Below are positions 24,660 to 34,404 of a stretch of 64,000 nucleotides of DNA, in pieces; the first letter of the stretch is position 1; each line of letters starts with the position of its first letter. Both the position numbers and the translations under genes were made by a program. The notes below the pieces were generated by a model. It had not been told where the DNA came from. It ran no database searches and saw only the letters and a program-made list of their open reading frames with translations. Origin of the DNA: Streptomyces sp. CB00455 (GTDB taxonomy: Bacteria > Actinomycetota > Actinomycetes > Streptomycetales > Streptomycetaceae); NCBI RefSeq assembly GCF_001905445.1, contig NZ_LIVQ01000005.1, forward strand, positions 1-64,000, read 5' to 3'.

Positions 24660-26096
24660 ATGACGGGCCCGGTGCTCGCTGTCGACCAGGGCACCTCGGG
24701 AACCAAGGCCCTCGTCATCTGTCCTGTCCGCGGGGTCATCGGCTCCGCATCCGCGCCCGTCCGGCCCCGGTACCTTCCGGGCGGCCGGGTGGAGGTCGAC
24801 CCCGCCGAGCTGCTGAGGTCGGTCGTCGACGCCGGGCGGGCCGCGCTCCTGGCGGCCGGTGAGCCGGTCGTCGCCGTGGGCCTCGCCAACCAGGGCGAGA
24901 CCGTGCTCGCCTGGAACCCGGCGAGCGGTGAGGCGCTGACCGACGCGATCGTCTGGCAGGACCGCCGAGCCGATCCCCTCTGCTCCGAACTCGCGCCGCA
25001 AGCGGCCTTGTTGCAGCAGACGACCGGTCTGCCGCTCGACCCGTACTTCGCCGCGCCCAAGATGGCCTGGATACGCCGCCACCTGACCCGGGACGGCGTC
25101 GTCACGACCAGCGACGTGTGGCTGGTGCACCGCCTCACCGGTGCGTTCGTCACCGACGCGGCGACGGCGGGCCGCACCCAGTTGCTCGATCTCGACACGG
25201 TCGGCTGGTCGCAGGCGGCGCTCGACGCCTTCGGCCTCGCGGAGGAACGGCTGCCGCGGATCGTCGACGCGGACACCCGCGTCGGCACCACCACCGCTTT
25301 CGGACCCGAGCTGCCGCTGACCGGACTGCTCGTCGACCAGCAGGCGGCGCTGTTCGCCCAGCGGGTCACTGCGCCGGGCACCGCCAAGTGCACCTACGGG
25401 ACAGGCGCCTTCCTGCTCGCGCAGTCCGGGCCGCTCCCCCGCCGCAGCGCTCGCGGACTGGCCGGCTGTGTGGCCTGGCGGCTCGCGGGACGGACCAGCT
25501 ACTGCCTGGACGGGCAGGTGTACACGGCCGCTTCCGCGGTGCGCTGGCTGAGCGATCTCGGCGTGATATCCGGCGCCGAGGACATCGACACCGTGGGCGG
25601 GAGCGTCCGGGACGCCGGTGGTGTCACCTTCGTCCCCGCGCTCGCCGGACTCGCCGCACCGTGGTGGCGGGGCGATCTGCGCGGCTCGGTCACCGGTCTC
25701 GGCCTCGCCACCACGGCCGGACACCTGGTCCGGGCCCTGTGCGACGGTATCGCGGCCCAGGTGGCGGAGCTCGCGGACGCGGTCGCCGCCGACCTGGGCG
25801 CACCGCTCACCACCCTGCGCGTCGACGGCGGCCTGACCCGCTCAGCCCTGCTCATGCAGGCACAGGCCGATCTGCTGCAGATACCCGTCGAGGTGTCGGC
25901 CCTGCCGGACGCCACCGCGCTCGGTGTGGGCGCCGTCGCCCGGCTGGGTCTCGATCCCTCGCTCGGCGTCGAGGACGCCGTCCCGGCGTGGAAGCCGTCC
26001 GTCGTCTACGAGCCGAGGGCCGGCGCCGGGCAGGCGGCGGAGCGCCGCGCACGGTTCCGCAGTGCGGTCTCGGCCCTGCTCGACGGCCCGGCATGA
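24660..26096 (+). CDS. FGGY-family kinase, glycerol kinase-like
   Basis: 478 residues from ATG 24660 (GTG codons precede it at 24654 and 24657; GGGACGGAG upstream). FGGY family features: the N-terminal phosphate loop LAVDQGTSGTKALV, VGLANQGETVLAW (compare ANQRETT of glycerol kinase), WQDRR, LLVDQQAALFAQ, TYGTGAFLL and DGGLTRSALLMQAQADLLQI. It phosphorylates a polyol, most likely glycerol to glycerol-3-phosphate given the next gene. It is slightly shorter than typical GlpK (about 500). It overlaps the next gene by ATGA (26093-26096). Confidence 0.85.
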   Translation: MTGPVLAVDQGTSGTKALVICPVRGVIGSASAPVRPRYLPGGRVEVDPAELLRSVVDAGRAALLAAGEPVVAVGLANQGETVLAWNPASGEALTDAIVWQDRRADPLCSELAPQAALLQQTTGLPLDPYFAAPKMAWIRRHLTRDGVVTTSDVWLVHRLTGAFVTDAATAGRTQLLDLDTVGWSQAALDAFGLAEERLPRIVDADTRVGTTTAFGPELPLTGLLVDQQAALFAQRVTAPGTAKCTYGTGAFLLAQSGPLPRRSARGLAGCVAWRLAGRTSYCLDGQVYTAASAVRWLSDLGVISGAEDIDTVGGSVRDAGGVTFVPALAGLAAPWWRGDLRGSVTGLGLATTAGHLVRALCDGIAAQVAELADAVAADLGAPLTTLRVDGGLTRSALLMQAQADLLQIPVEVSALPDATALGVGAVARLGLDPSLGVEDAVPAWKPSVVYEPRAGAGQAAERRARFRSAVSALLDGPA

Positions 26097-27490
26097 CCGT
26101 CACCACCGGCGGCGCCCTGCCCGGCGCGCCGTACGACGTGACGGTCGTCGGGGCCGGGGTGGTGGGCTCGGCGATCGCCCGCGAGCTGGCCCGCCTCCCG
26201 CTGCGGATCGCCCTGGTCGACGCCTCCGGCGACGTCGGCGACGGCACCTCCAAGGCCAACACCGCCATCCTGCACACCGGTTTCGACGCGGTGCCCGGCT
26301 CGCTGGAGTCCCGGCTGGTCAGGGACGGACAGCGCCGGCTCGCCGCCTTCGCCGCCGACAGCGGCATCCCCGTGGAACCGCTCGGCGCGCTCCTGGTGGC
26401 CTGGGACGAGGAGCAGCGCGCCGCACTGCCGGGCCTGGCCGCCAAGGCCGTACGCAACGGCTACCGCTCGGCCCGGATCATCCCGGCCGAGGAGGTGCGG
26501 GCCCGCGAGCCCGAGCTGGGACCGGGCGTGCTGGGGGCGCTCCACGTGCCGGACGAGTCGATCATCTGCCCCTGGACGACGACCCTCGCCTACGCCACGC
26601 AGGCCGTGCGCGCCGGCACCGACCTCCACCTCAACTGCCGCCTCCAGTCACTGACTCCGGGCGACCCGCACGTCCTGTCCACCAGCCGGGGACCCCTGCG
26701 CACCCGCCACCTGGTCAATGCGGCGGGCCTGTATGCCGACGAGGTCGACCGGCTCATGGGCCGTGCGGACTTCACCGTGACGCCCCGGCGGGGGCAGCTG
26801 ATCGTCTTCGACGAGCTCGCCCGCGGCCTGGTGCGGCACATCCTGCTGCCGGTGCCGGGCGCGCTCGGGAAGGGGGTGCTGGTGTCGCCGACGGTGTACG
26901 GGAACGTGATGCTGGGCCCGACCGCCGAGGACCTGGACGACAAGACGGCCACCGGCTCGACCGCCGAGGGGATCGCCCTGCTGCGGGAGAAGGGCCGCCG
27001 GATCCTCCCCGCGCTCCTGGAGGAGGAGGCCACCGCCGTGTACGCCGGGCTGCGGGCCGCCACCGGGTCCGAGGACTACGCGGTCCGCGCCCACCCCGCC
27101 CTGCGGTACGTCACCGTGGGCGGGATCCGTTCGACGGGCCTGACCGCCTCGATGGCGATCGCCGCGCACGTGGTGGAACTGCTTGCGGACGGCGGCCTTG
27201 CGGTGAGCGGCGCGAAGGACCTGGAGCCGGTGCGGATGCCGAACCTGGGCGAGGCGTTCCCCCGGCCGTACCGCGACCAGCGGCTGATCGCGGCCGATCC
27301 GGAGTACGGACGGATCGTCTGCCACTGCGAGCGGGTGACCCGCGGGGAGATCCGCGACGCGCTCACGGGTACCGTGCCGCCCGGTTCGCTGGACGGCCTG
27401 CGGCGGCGCACGAGGGCGCGGGGCGGTCGCTGCCAGGGCTTTTACTGCGGCGCCGCCGTCCGCGCGCTGTTCGAGGAGGGCCGCCGGTGA
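26093..27490 (+). CDS. GlpA-like FAD-dependent glycerol-3-phosphate dehydrogenase with [2Fe-2S] tail
   Basis: 465 residues. A Rossmann FAD-binding start (TVVGAGVVGSAIARELA) leads into a DAO-family oxidoreductase with TSKANTAILHTGFDA, the GlpA/GlpD type signature region. The C-terminal ~70 residues form a BFD-like [2Fe-2S] domain with four cysteines in C-x-C ... C-x4-C arrangement (IVCHCERVT and GRCQGFYC), typical of GlpA and not of GlpD. It should oxidise glycerol-3-phosphate to dihydroxyacetone phosphate and pass electrons on. It overlaps both neighbours (ATGA, GTGA), so it is one translationally coupled operon. Confidence 0.88.
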   Translation: MTVTTGGALPGAPYDVTVVGAGVVGSAIARELARLPLRIALVDASGDVGDGTSKANTAILHTGFDAVPGSLESRLVRDGQRRLAAFAADSGIPVEPLGALLVAWDEEQRAALPGLAAKAVRNGYRSARIIPAEEVRAREPELGPGVLGALHVPDESIICPWTTTLAYATQAVRAGTDLHLNCRLQSLTPGDPHVLSTSRGPLRTRHLVNAAGLYADEVDRLMGRADFTVTPRRGQLIVFDELARGLVRHILLPVPGALGKGVLVSPTVYGNVMLGPTAEDLDDKTATGSTAEGIALLREKGRRILPALLEEEATAVYAGLRAATGSEDYAVRAHPALRYVTVGGIRSTGLTASMAIAAHVVELLADGGLAVSGAKDLEPVRMPNLGEAFPRPYRDQRLIAADPEYGRIVCHCERVTRGEIRDALTGTVPPGSLDGLRRRTRARGGRCQGFYCGAAVRALFEEGRR

Positions 27491-28695
27491 ACCGTACGGG
27501 CGTGCTCGTCGACGTACTGGTCATCGGGGCCGGCCCGGCCGGTCTGGCCCTCGCCGCCCGTCTCGCGGGGGCCGGGGCCGGACGGGTCGAGGTGCTGGAA
27601 CGTGAACAGGAGGCCGGGGGCGTGCCCCGCCACTGCCACCACCGGGGCTTCGGCCGGCCGCCGCGCCCCTGGCTGCGGGGGCCGGCCTACGCACGGCAGC
27701 TGGTGGAGGCCGCCGTCGGCGCGGGCGCGGTCGTCCGGACCGGCGTCACGGCCACCGGCTGGGCCGGTCCCCTCTGTCTGGAGACGACGGGCCCGGGGGG
27801 CCTGGAGCGGATCACGGCCCGGGCCGTCGTCCTCGCCACCGGGGCCCGCGAGCGCCCCCGCAGCGCCCGGCTGGTGCCGGGCTCACGCCCGGCCGGGGTG
27901 CTGACCACCGGGGAGTTGCAGCAGTCGGTGCACCTGTACGGACAGTCCGTGGGCCGCCGGGCCGTCGTGGTGGGCGCCGAACCGGTCGCCCGGCACGCGG
28001 TCCGTACGCTGCGCCGGGCCGGCGCGGAGGTGGTGGCGGTGGTCACCGACCGTTCGCGGGGCGTCGCGCCCGCGGGGGCGCCGCTGCTCACCAACACGAC
28101 CGTGGCCCAGCTGCGCGGCCGGGGCCGCCTGTCGGGCGTGGCCGTCCGCCACGAGGACGGCCGGACGGGGGTGCTCGCCTGCGACACGGTCGTCTTCACC
28201 GGCGACTGGATCCCCGACCACGAACTGGCCCGCCGCGGTGGTGTGGCCTTGGACCCCGGCACCCGTGGTCCCTGCGTGGACGCGTCCTTCCGTACCAAGG
28301 CGCCGGGTGTCTTCGCGGTGGGCAACACCCTGCACGGCATCGAGCGCGCTGCCACCGCGGCGGCCGAGGGCGCCGCCGCGGCCACCCCGGTACTGGCCCG
28401 TCTGGCAGGCGCGCCGTGGCCGGATGCCGGGCCCCCGCTGGTCGTGCGGGCGCCGCTGGTGTGGGTGGTGCCGAACCGGGTCACGGACGCCACCGGCGGC
28501 GCGGGACGGCCGTTGCTGCTGCGCTCGGGTACACCGCTGAACGGGACGGTGGTGACGGTACGCCAGGACGGCCGCCGACTGTGGCGCGGATGGTTCCCCG
28601 GCCCGGTGTCACCGTCGCGGTCGCTCTGGCTGCCGCCCTCGTCGACGCACCGCGTGGACCGGGCGGGCGGCCCGGTCGTGATGGGCCTCGCCTGA
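27487..28695 (+). CDS. FAD/NAD(P)-dependent oxidoreductase, partner of the GlpA-like enzyme
   Basis: 402 residues. Two dinucleotide-binding motifs: VLVIGAGPAGLALAARLAG at the start and VVVGAEPVARHAVRTLRRAG in the middle (the second with Glu-Pro in place of a canonical Gly). ATGARERPRSARLV and VFAVGNTLHGIERAA are typical of the pyridine-nucleotide-disulphide family and of subunits paired with GlpA-like or HcnC-like dehydrogenases. It may accept electrons from the upstream protein and pass them to NAD(P) or the chain. GTG start overlaps the previous stop (GTGA). No glpC or glpF follows. Confidence 0.85.
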   Translation: MNRTGVLVDVLVIGAGPAGLALAARLAGAGAGRVEVLEREQEAGGVPRHCHHRGFGRPPRPWLRGPAYARQLVEAAVGAGAVVRTGVTATGWAGPLCLETTGPGGLERITARAVVLATGARERPRSARLVPGSRPAGVLTTGELQQSVHLYGQSVGRRAVVVGAEPVARHAVRTLRRAGAEVVAVVTDRSRGVAPAGAPLLTNTTVAQLRGRGRLSGVAVRHEDGRTGVLACDTVVFTGDWIPDHELARRGGVALDPGTRGPCVDASFRTKAPGVFAVGNTLHGIERAATAAAEGAAAATPVLARLAGAPWPDAGPPLVVRAPLVWVVPNRVTDATGGAGRPLLLRSGTPLNGTVVTVRQDGRRLWRGWFPGPVSPSRSLWLPPSSTHRVDRAGGPVVMGLA

Positions 28696-28766
28696 CGACG
28701 TCGGCGCGCCGACGCGTCCCCCGCCCCGGTCCGGCGCGCCACTCGTCCCCCTCACGTGCGGGGAGC

Positions 28767-29100
28767 TCACGCACGTGGCTCTCGCGTCCCTCGCGACCCT
28801 CGCACCACGTGGATGCCGACCGGGTCGTGAGCCTCCACGGTGAAGCCGTGGCGCTCGCAGGGCCGACGGGCCGCGCTGCCGCGCAGGACGGTCGGTCGGC
28901 CGGGCACGCCCTCGGTGTCGCGCTGCTCCAACAGGCGGCCCAGCACCGCTGATCCGGGGCCGCGGTCCTGCACGGCCGGTGCGAGGGAGAAGGGCACCGG
29001 CCACCGGCCGCCCGCGGCCGGGCGCACCGTGACGCACTCGGCTTAAGGCCCCGCCGCCCACGATGACCGGCGTGTACCGAGTGGCCCGGTCGTGCGCCGT
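28767..29100 (-). pseudogene. GNAT acetyltransferase remnant
   Basis: The leftward frame keeps the C-terminal half of a GNAT acetyltransferase: LAPAVQDRGPGSAVLGRLLE (acetyl-CoA motif A, compare Q-x-x-G-x-G), then LRGSAARRPCERHGFTVEA (motif B). A TAA immediately precedes this part (near 29043), and the next upstream sequence resembles YTPVIVGGGALS in a shifted frame. The N-terminal half is missing, so it is not functional. Confidence 0.65.
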
Positions 29101-29415
29101 CCGCTCTCGCACGCGTACCCACGGCCGGCGTATGCCCAGGGCCCGCCGCGGCCCTCAGGGCAGGCCGGTCCGGGGCGGCCGGCCGTGGTGGCCCTCCGTC
29201 AGGCCGGCCTCGTAGGCGATGATCGCGGCCTCCACCCGGGGCGAGGCCACGTCCGCCGCGGGGGCGCACGCGGAATCCGTCCGGTTCGCATGTGGCCTGC
29301 GGTGTGCACGGACCGTAAGCTCGTCCTCGCGGCTGGGCGATCATGCCGGCTCCTCGTGCCGGCGCAGGTGGCCGAGAGCCGCTTCACCGGGGACGTAGGG
29401 AGCATGGAGCGCCTG
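29101..29415. other. Intergenic region with a possible gene tail
   Basis: A leftward open frame ending at 29155 would encode VEAAIIAYEAGLTEG as part of its tail, which looks protein-like but short and unrecognised. Otherwise nothing is visible. The promoter of the GOLPH3-like gene must lie here. Confidence 0.35.
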
Positions 29416-30099
29416 ATGACCACACCGCAGGACTTGCTGATCATCGCCATGGACACGGAAGCCGCTCGCTCCGTCGAACAGGGCAACCTGTCGCTCGCAC
29501 TCGCGGGAGCCGAGCTCATCGACCTCCTCACCGCCGGGACGATCAGGCTGGACGACGATCTCGTCGTGCCCTCGGGCGGGGCCGCGCCGGCCGATCCGCT
29601 GCTGGCCGAGGCGGTGGCATCGCTCGTCCCGCAGGAGCCCTACGAGTCGGTCGACGACTGGCTCTGGCGCAGGGGTCGGGGCCTGGCGGCCGCCTACCGC
29701 GCCGCGCTGGAGGCGGACGGCAACCTCGTCCGGCCGCGACGCCGCGGGATGTCCTTCCGGGCCGGTCACCTGGCCTTGGCCGATTCGCCCGCGCGCCGCC
29801 GCGCCGCGGACCGTCTGGCGGCGGACGAGCCGGCTCTGGTGGCCCTCGCCGAGGCCCTCGGGCTCCGCGGCGAGCCGCTCGGGGCGTCCGTCGCTGCGGA
29901 CGCCGACGCGGAGGCCGACGCGGAGGCCGTCCAGGGCGCGGGCCTGCCCGCCGGTGCGGAACCCGACGTGGACGACGACGCCGTGGCGACCGTGCTGGCC
30001 GCCGTTCATGACGCTCTGGTGGAGCTGGAGGCCGTACGGCAGCGGCGCGCCATCGAGGATGCGGCCTTCGACAACGTCTGGCGCGGCCCCGGGGGATGA
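29416..30099 (+). CDS. GPP34/GOLPH3-family protein
   Basis: 227 residues. ATG 29416 has GGAG 7 bases upstream; ATG 29404 is an alternative. The family start is clear (TPQDLLIIAMDTEAARSVEQ, then LSLALAGAELIDLLTAGTIRLDDD). The C-terminal part has helical blocks and an Asp/Ala-rich insert (about 160-185). Eukaryotic GOLPH3 binds phosphatidylinositol-4-phosphate on Golgi membranes; in Streptomyces the family is common but its role is unclear, possibly at lipid membranes. It lies 33 bases upstream of the giant gene and is probably co-transcribed with it. Confidence 0.88.
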   Translation: MTTPQDLLIIAMDTEAARSVEQGNLSLALAGAELIDLLTAGTIRLDDDLVVPSGGAAPADPLLAEAVASLVPQEPYESVDDWLWRRGRGLAAAYRAALEADGNLVRPRRRGMSFRAGHLALADSPARRRAADRLAADEPALVALAEALGLRGEPLGASVAADADAEADAEAVQGAGLPAGAEPDVDDDAVATVLAAVHDALVELEAVRQRRAIEDAAFDNVWRGPGG

Positions 30100-30132
30100 C
30101 GCCCGGCCGGGCTGTCGGCGGCGCGTGCGACG

Positions 30133-33100
30133 ATGCGGACCATGATCACCTCGTTCGAATCCCTGCTGCCGACCGGTGGTGTGCACACCTCGACCACGTA
30201 CGCCGACTGGGTCGCCGCCCACGACCCGGACGCGGCCGGGGCCGCGCGCGCCCTGATCGACGACATGCGCACCGAGCTCGGCCGTTCCTGGACCAAGCCC
30301 GGCCGGTTCGTGGACACCATGGCCGTGCGGGCGCGGCGGCTGCCGCCCGCGCACCTGCCGTGGTTCTGGGACACCGTGGGCCACCGTCTGATCGGGTACG
30401 GGAGCCGGCCCGGCGGGCGGGCCTACGGCGCGGCGCGGGCCGCCGAGGCCGAGCACGGGCTGCCGGTGGATCCCGGCTACCGCCGCGCCAACGCACTGCT
30501 GTTCGCGGCGGGCGGGGCGATGCCGGGCAAGGAGTTCGGGGCGCACCAGAGGTTCCTCGCCGAGACACTGGAGCCGGTGGCCGCACACGGCGCACTCGAC
30601 GCGTTCCTGACCGCGTGGGCGGCCTCGCCCGCCGACCTGCCCGCGGACCTGGTGCGCCGGGTGCGTGCCTCCGCCAAGGCGGCGGGCCACGGAGACGGGG
30701 AGGTCGCCCGCCTGGTCGGGGCGATCCTTTCGGTCACGCGCAAGAAGTCGGTGCCGGACGCGCTGCTGGAAGCCGCCGGCCCGATCCTGGCGGCCCATCC
30801 GCCGGCGGACACCGTGGCCGCCGGGCTGCTGGAGGTGTTCCCCGACGGCGCCACCGACGGCGGGGCCTGGCTGCGGCTGCTGACCGGCAGCGGCGCGGCG
30901 GGGGCGATGGCGGCCGGGCGGCTGGTTCCCGAGGGCGGGCTGCACCACTGGGTCGGGCACTTCGTCCACATGTACCAGTACGCCGCCCAGCCCGGCGGCG
31001 GGGTCGGACGGCAGCAGCTTCCGGTTGAATTCCTCGATCTGGTGGGCCGGTTGGCGCCGCTGCTGCGGGCGGGGGGCACCGCGGTGACCGTGCACACCAC
31101 CCGGCACCACTACCAGGGCCTCGACGCCGACGTGCTGGACGCCTGTCTGGCGGCCGGGGTGGCGGTGGTGGACCCGGGGCCGGACGTACGGATGCGGTTC
31201 TGGGGCGAGCGGTCCCGGCGCGACCTGGCCGCGCTGGCCGCCGATCCGGTGTTCGGTCCCCGGCTGGAGGGCACCGTGCACGCGGGCCTGCAACCCCGGC
31301 GGTCGGCGGCGCGCCGGCGGACGGCGGGATCGGCCGTGACGCTGCTGCCCGGCAACGAGGGCATCGCCCGTGAGGTCGCCGGGCGCGTGGGGAAGCTCGT
31401 CGACACCGTCGCGGGCGGCGGTATGGCCGGGGCGGAGGAGGCCGTGGCCGAGCTGGAGACCCTGCTGGACCGGCCGACGGTCACGGCGCTCGGCGGGATC
31501 GCCGGCGCCCTCGCCGAAGCGGGGGCGGCGGGCGCGCTGCGGCGGTCGCTGGCGGCCGGACTGCCGGAGGAACTGGCCTGGCCGGCGCTGGAATCGGTGT
31601 ACGCGCAGTTCGCCGAGGGCGTGCAGCCGGTGGAGGAGGCGCCCCTCGCGGCGGATGCCGGTGGCGGCCCGGCGGCGGGGGGAGTGCTGCCGGGAGTGGC
31701 GGGGGTCACGGCCACCTGGCCGGTGCTGACGGTGTTCGGACGGGACCGGGCGGTCGCGGTGGCCCCGGACGGGGTGCGGGGCTCCTGCCGGTTCACGGTG
31801 CCCGACGGTGCGACGATGTTCGCGGTCCACTACGTGGGCGGCTCCTTCCTGGTGAGCTGGACCGTGAAGCCGAGTCCCTACCACTGCGACACCGCCGCGT
31901 GGGCCGACCGTCCCGCGGAGACTTTCACCCCGGACGAGGTGGGCGGCCTGGTGCCCTACGGCGGCAGTCTGGACGGGGCGTACGGATTCCAGTTCGAGAC
32001 CGCCGACGGGGGCGGGCGGCACGGCGGCCGGCGGGTACTGCGTCCCGGCGGCAGGGAAGGCATCGACCTAGACGAACTGCAGCTCGGCGACGGCCGGCGG
32101 ATCTGGACCAACGCCGTCTACGGCAAACGCTCCTGGGAGGTGGTCGACCCGGTCGGCGGTGAGATCCGGGGCGCGGTGCCCCTGCCCGGCTTCCCGGGCC
32201 GCGCAGCCGGTTCCGGTCCGGCGGCCGGGCCGTCCGAGGCCGGTATGGCCCTGGCCACGGAGGCGCTCCAGCTGGCGCCGCTCCCCGCCTGCCTGGCCGG
32301 CTCACCGCTGGGCAGCCGGGACGGCCTGGTCGGGACCCGGGTGTTGTTCCGCAGCCCGCACCGTGACCACGCGCCCGACCACTTCCTCCTGGAGAGCGTG
32401 GACGGACGCACGGCCCGCTTCGACGCGGACCGGCCGGGGCAGGAGCCGTGGGGGCTGTGGGCGCCGCCGGAGGGCGCTGCGCAGGACGTCGTCCTCGCCG
32501 AAGCCGAGACCCGCACGGGCGTACGCGCGTACACCGCCGACGGCGTCCTGCTGTGGGAGCTGGACGGGCACCACTCGCCTCGCCATCCGCGGGTGGCGCG
32601 CACCCGGCGGGCCACCGTTTCGGGGGGCGTGGCTCTGCCGCCGGCCTTCTGGTACCTGCTGCGGACCCGGGACGCAGCCGGGTCCCGGGCGTTGCGGGCC
32701 GTCGCCGGGGAGACCGCGCAGGCACTGCTGGCGGCCGCTGCCGGCGGTCCGCGGGCGCTGCGGGCCGCTGTGGAGCGGGAGTTGCCGGAAATATCCGATC
32801 CGGTCCTGGCCGAAGCGGTCGCGGCGGTGACCGTCCGGGCCGCCCGGGTGGAGGAGCGCAGGCTGGCGCTGCACCGGCGGGTCACGCTGCTCGCGCAGGC
32901 ACCGCCGGCCCTGCCGCGCCGGTCCGCGCCGGACACGGAGCTGATGCCCGCGCTGTTCGGTCTGGTGTCGGACGGGGAGAAGGATGCGTGGCGGCGCGGT
33001 CCGCAGGTGCCCCTGCCGGCGACGCTGAACGCGCTGGCCGCCGACGGCGCCTGCCTGGCGGGGACCATCGTGGAGGAGGTGCGGCGGCTGGCACCGCCGG

Positions 33101-34404
33101 CCCCGTCGCGCGACTGGTCGCAGTTGCTGGGCACGATCGACGCGGCGGCCTGGCGGGCCGCTGTGGCGCCGACCCCCGAGCCGGCGCGGGCCGCCCTGGT
33201 GGCGCTGCTGGACACCTGGGCCGACCAGCCGTTCGCCCGGCAGGGCGGCCGGTGGTGGGTGGGCCGCGCGTCCGCGGAGCTTCTGGACGGTTTGCGGGAG
33301 GGCGGGACGGCGGTGGCGTCCGCCGCGGTGCGGCCCGGGGGTTCGGAGTGCTGGTTCGTGGCGGCCGCCGCCGCGGAGCGGGCCCCGGACGGCGACCCGG
33401 TGCCGGTGGCGGTCCCGCAGGCCCGGGCGGTGCGGGTGGAGCGGGACGACGCCAGCAGGCTGCGGGCCCTGGTGGCCGCGATCGAGGCGCACGGGCCCGT
33501 GCCGGTGCCGGAGTCGGCCGCGGCGCGCTTCGCCGAACTGACGGGCGTGCGCAGGCCGGTGGCGCGGCTGGTGGTCGCCGGGCTGGTCGGCGGGTCCGAC
33601 CGCGAGGAGGACCGGGCCCTGGTGCGCAAGGCCCCGTACAAGGCCACGCCGATGACGGTCGAGGCGTACGAGCGCCTGTGGGCCGGGCTGGGCGGCACGG
33701 GCCGGCGCGCCGTCCTGGCGGCGGCCCTCCCCGGGGATCCGGCAGAACTGTGGCGGCCCGGCGGGGTCGAGGCGGCCGTGGAGCGGATGGCGGCGGCGTG
33801 GTGCGAGCACGTCGGGGCGCTGCCGGTCGTGCACGACGAGGCCGCCGACGCGCTGGAGGCCGGGCCGGGTCTCTCCGAGGTGTGGGCACGGCGGCTCGCG
33901 GGCGGGTACGAGGCCGCCGCGGACGCGACCGTGCCCGCGGCGCGCTGGGAGCTGGCGGCGACCCCGTACGGCGTCGGGGTGGAGGTACGGGCCGTGCCGC
34001 CGGCCGGTCCGGAGCTGCCCTACGGTACGCCGGTGGGCCTCTCCTTGCCGCAGATGGCGAGCGCACTGGTGTGGGCGTGGACGGACCGGCCCGTCGGTGA
34101 TCCCGCGGTGGCCGGGGCGATGGCCCTGTACGAGCGGCTGCGGGGTGAACTGGCCGCCCGGAACTGCTGGTGGCGCTGGCGGGCGGCCGGGTCGAGGACA
34201 CCTCGGCGCGGATCGCGGAACGGTTCGGGCCCGCGCGGCTGCCGGTGGCGCAGGACCGCCGCAAGGAGGAGGATCCGGTCCCGCTGGTCGCCTACGATTC
34301 CGGGCCCCTGGTGGTGTGCGCGCCCGGCGGCGCCTCCTTCCTGCGGCCCGCGGCGGTGGCGGACCCGGAGGTGTGGCGGCGGGTCGTGGCCGTCACCGGC
34401 CTGA
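30133..34404 (+). CDS. Giant hypothetical protein, N-terminal 1,423 residues before a frameshift
   Basis: A very long Ala/Arg-rich soluble protein. It starts at ATG 30133 or ATG 30142 (ITSFESLLPTGGVHTSTTYA); neither has a clear ribosome site, so coupling to the GOLPH3-like gene is likely. No catalytic motif, signal peptide or membrane segment is visible. There are several tryptophan-containing modules and a repeated beta-like region in the middle (about 590-720, VPDGATMFAVHYVGGSFLVS and IWTNAVYGKRSWEV). Good coding character stops near 34155; beyond this the frame gives Arg/Trp-rich nonsense. The coding frame continues in the -1 frame to 34964 (RPELLVALAGGRV). One base appears missing around 34155-34160, so the intact protein would have about 1,610 residues. 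Function unknown. Confidence 0.7.
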   Translation: MRTMITSFESLLPTGGVHTSTTYADWVAAHDPDAAGAARALIDDMRTELGRSWTKPGRFVDTMAVRARRLPPAHLPWFWDTVGHRLIGYGSRPGGRAYGAARAAEAEHGLPVDPGYRRANALLFAAGGAMPGKEFGAHQRFLAETLEPVAAHGALDAFLTAWAASPADLPADLVRRVRASAKAAGHGDGEVARLVGAILSVTRKKSVPDALLEAAGPILAAHPPADTVAAGLLEVFPDGATDGGAWLRLLTGSGAAGAMAAGRLVPEGGLHHWVGHFVHMYQYAAQPGGGVGRQQLPVEFLDLVGRLAPLLRAGGTAVTVHTTRHHYQGLDADVLDACLAAGVAVVDPGPDVRMRFWGERSRRDLAALAADPVFGPRLEGTVHAGLQPRRSAARRRTAGSAVTLLPGNEGIAREVAGRVGKLVDTVAGGGMAGAEEAVAELETLLDRPTVTALGGIAGALAEAGAAGALRRSLAAGLPEELAWPALESVYAQFAEGVQPVEEAPLAADAGGGPAAGGVLPGVAGVTATWPVLTVFGRDRAVAVAPDGVRGSCRFTVPDGATMFAVHYVGGSFLVSWTVKPSPYHCDTAAWADRPAETFTPDEVGGLVPYGGSLDGAYGFQFETADGGGRHGGRRVLRPGGREGIDLDELQLGDGRRIWTNAVYGKRSWEVVDPVGGEIRGAVPLPGFPGRAAGSGPAAGPSEAGMALATEALQLAPLPACLAGSPLGSRDGLVGTRVLFRSPHRDHAPDHFLLESVDGRTARFDADRPGQEPWGLWAPPEGAAQDVVLAEAETRTGVRAYTADGVLLWELDGHHSPRHPRVARTRRATVSGGVALPPAFWYLLRTRDAAGSRALRAVAGETAQALLAAAAGGPRALRAAVERELPEISDPVLAEAVAAVTVRAARVEERRLALHRRVTLLAQAPPALPRRSAPDTELMPALFGLVSDGEKDAWRRGPQVPLPATLNALAADGACLAGTIVEEVRRLAPPAPSRDWSQLLGTIDAAAWRAAVAPTPEPARAALVALLDTWADQPFARQGGRWWVGRASAELLDGLREGGTAVASAAVRPGGSECWFVAAAAAERAPDGDPVPVAVPQARAVRVERDDASRLRALVAAIEAHGPVPVPESAAARFAELTGVRRPVARLVVAGLVGGSDREEDRALVRKAPYKATPMTVEAYERLWAGLGGTGRRAVLAAALPGDPAELWRPGGVEAAVERMAAAWCEHVGALPVVHDEAADALEAGPGLSEVWARRLAGGYEAAADATVPAARWELAATPYGVGVEVRAVPPAGPELPYGTPVGLSLPQMASALVWAWTDRPVGDPAVAGAMALYERLRGELAARNCWWRWRAAGSRTPRRGSRNGSGPRGCRWRRTAARRRIRSRWSPTIPGPWWCARPAAPPSCGPRRWRTRRCGGGSWPSPA

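Noticed and set aside
29341..32022. Leftward 893-codon open frame
   Set aside because: Antisense to the GOLPH3-like and giant genes; composition is Arg/Gly/His-rich without family resemblance.
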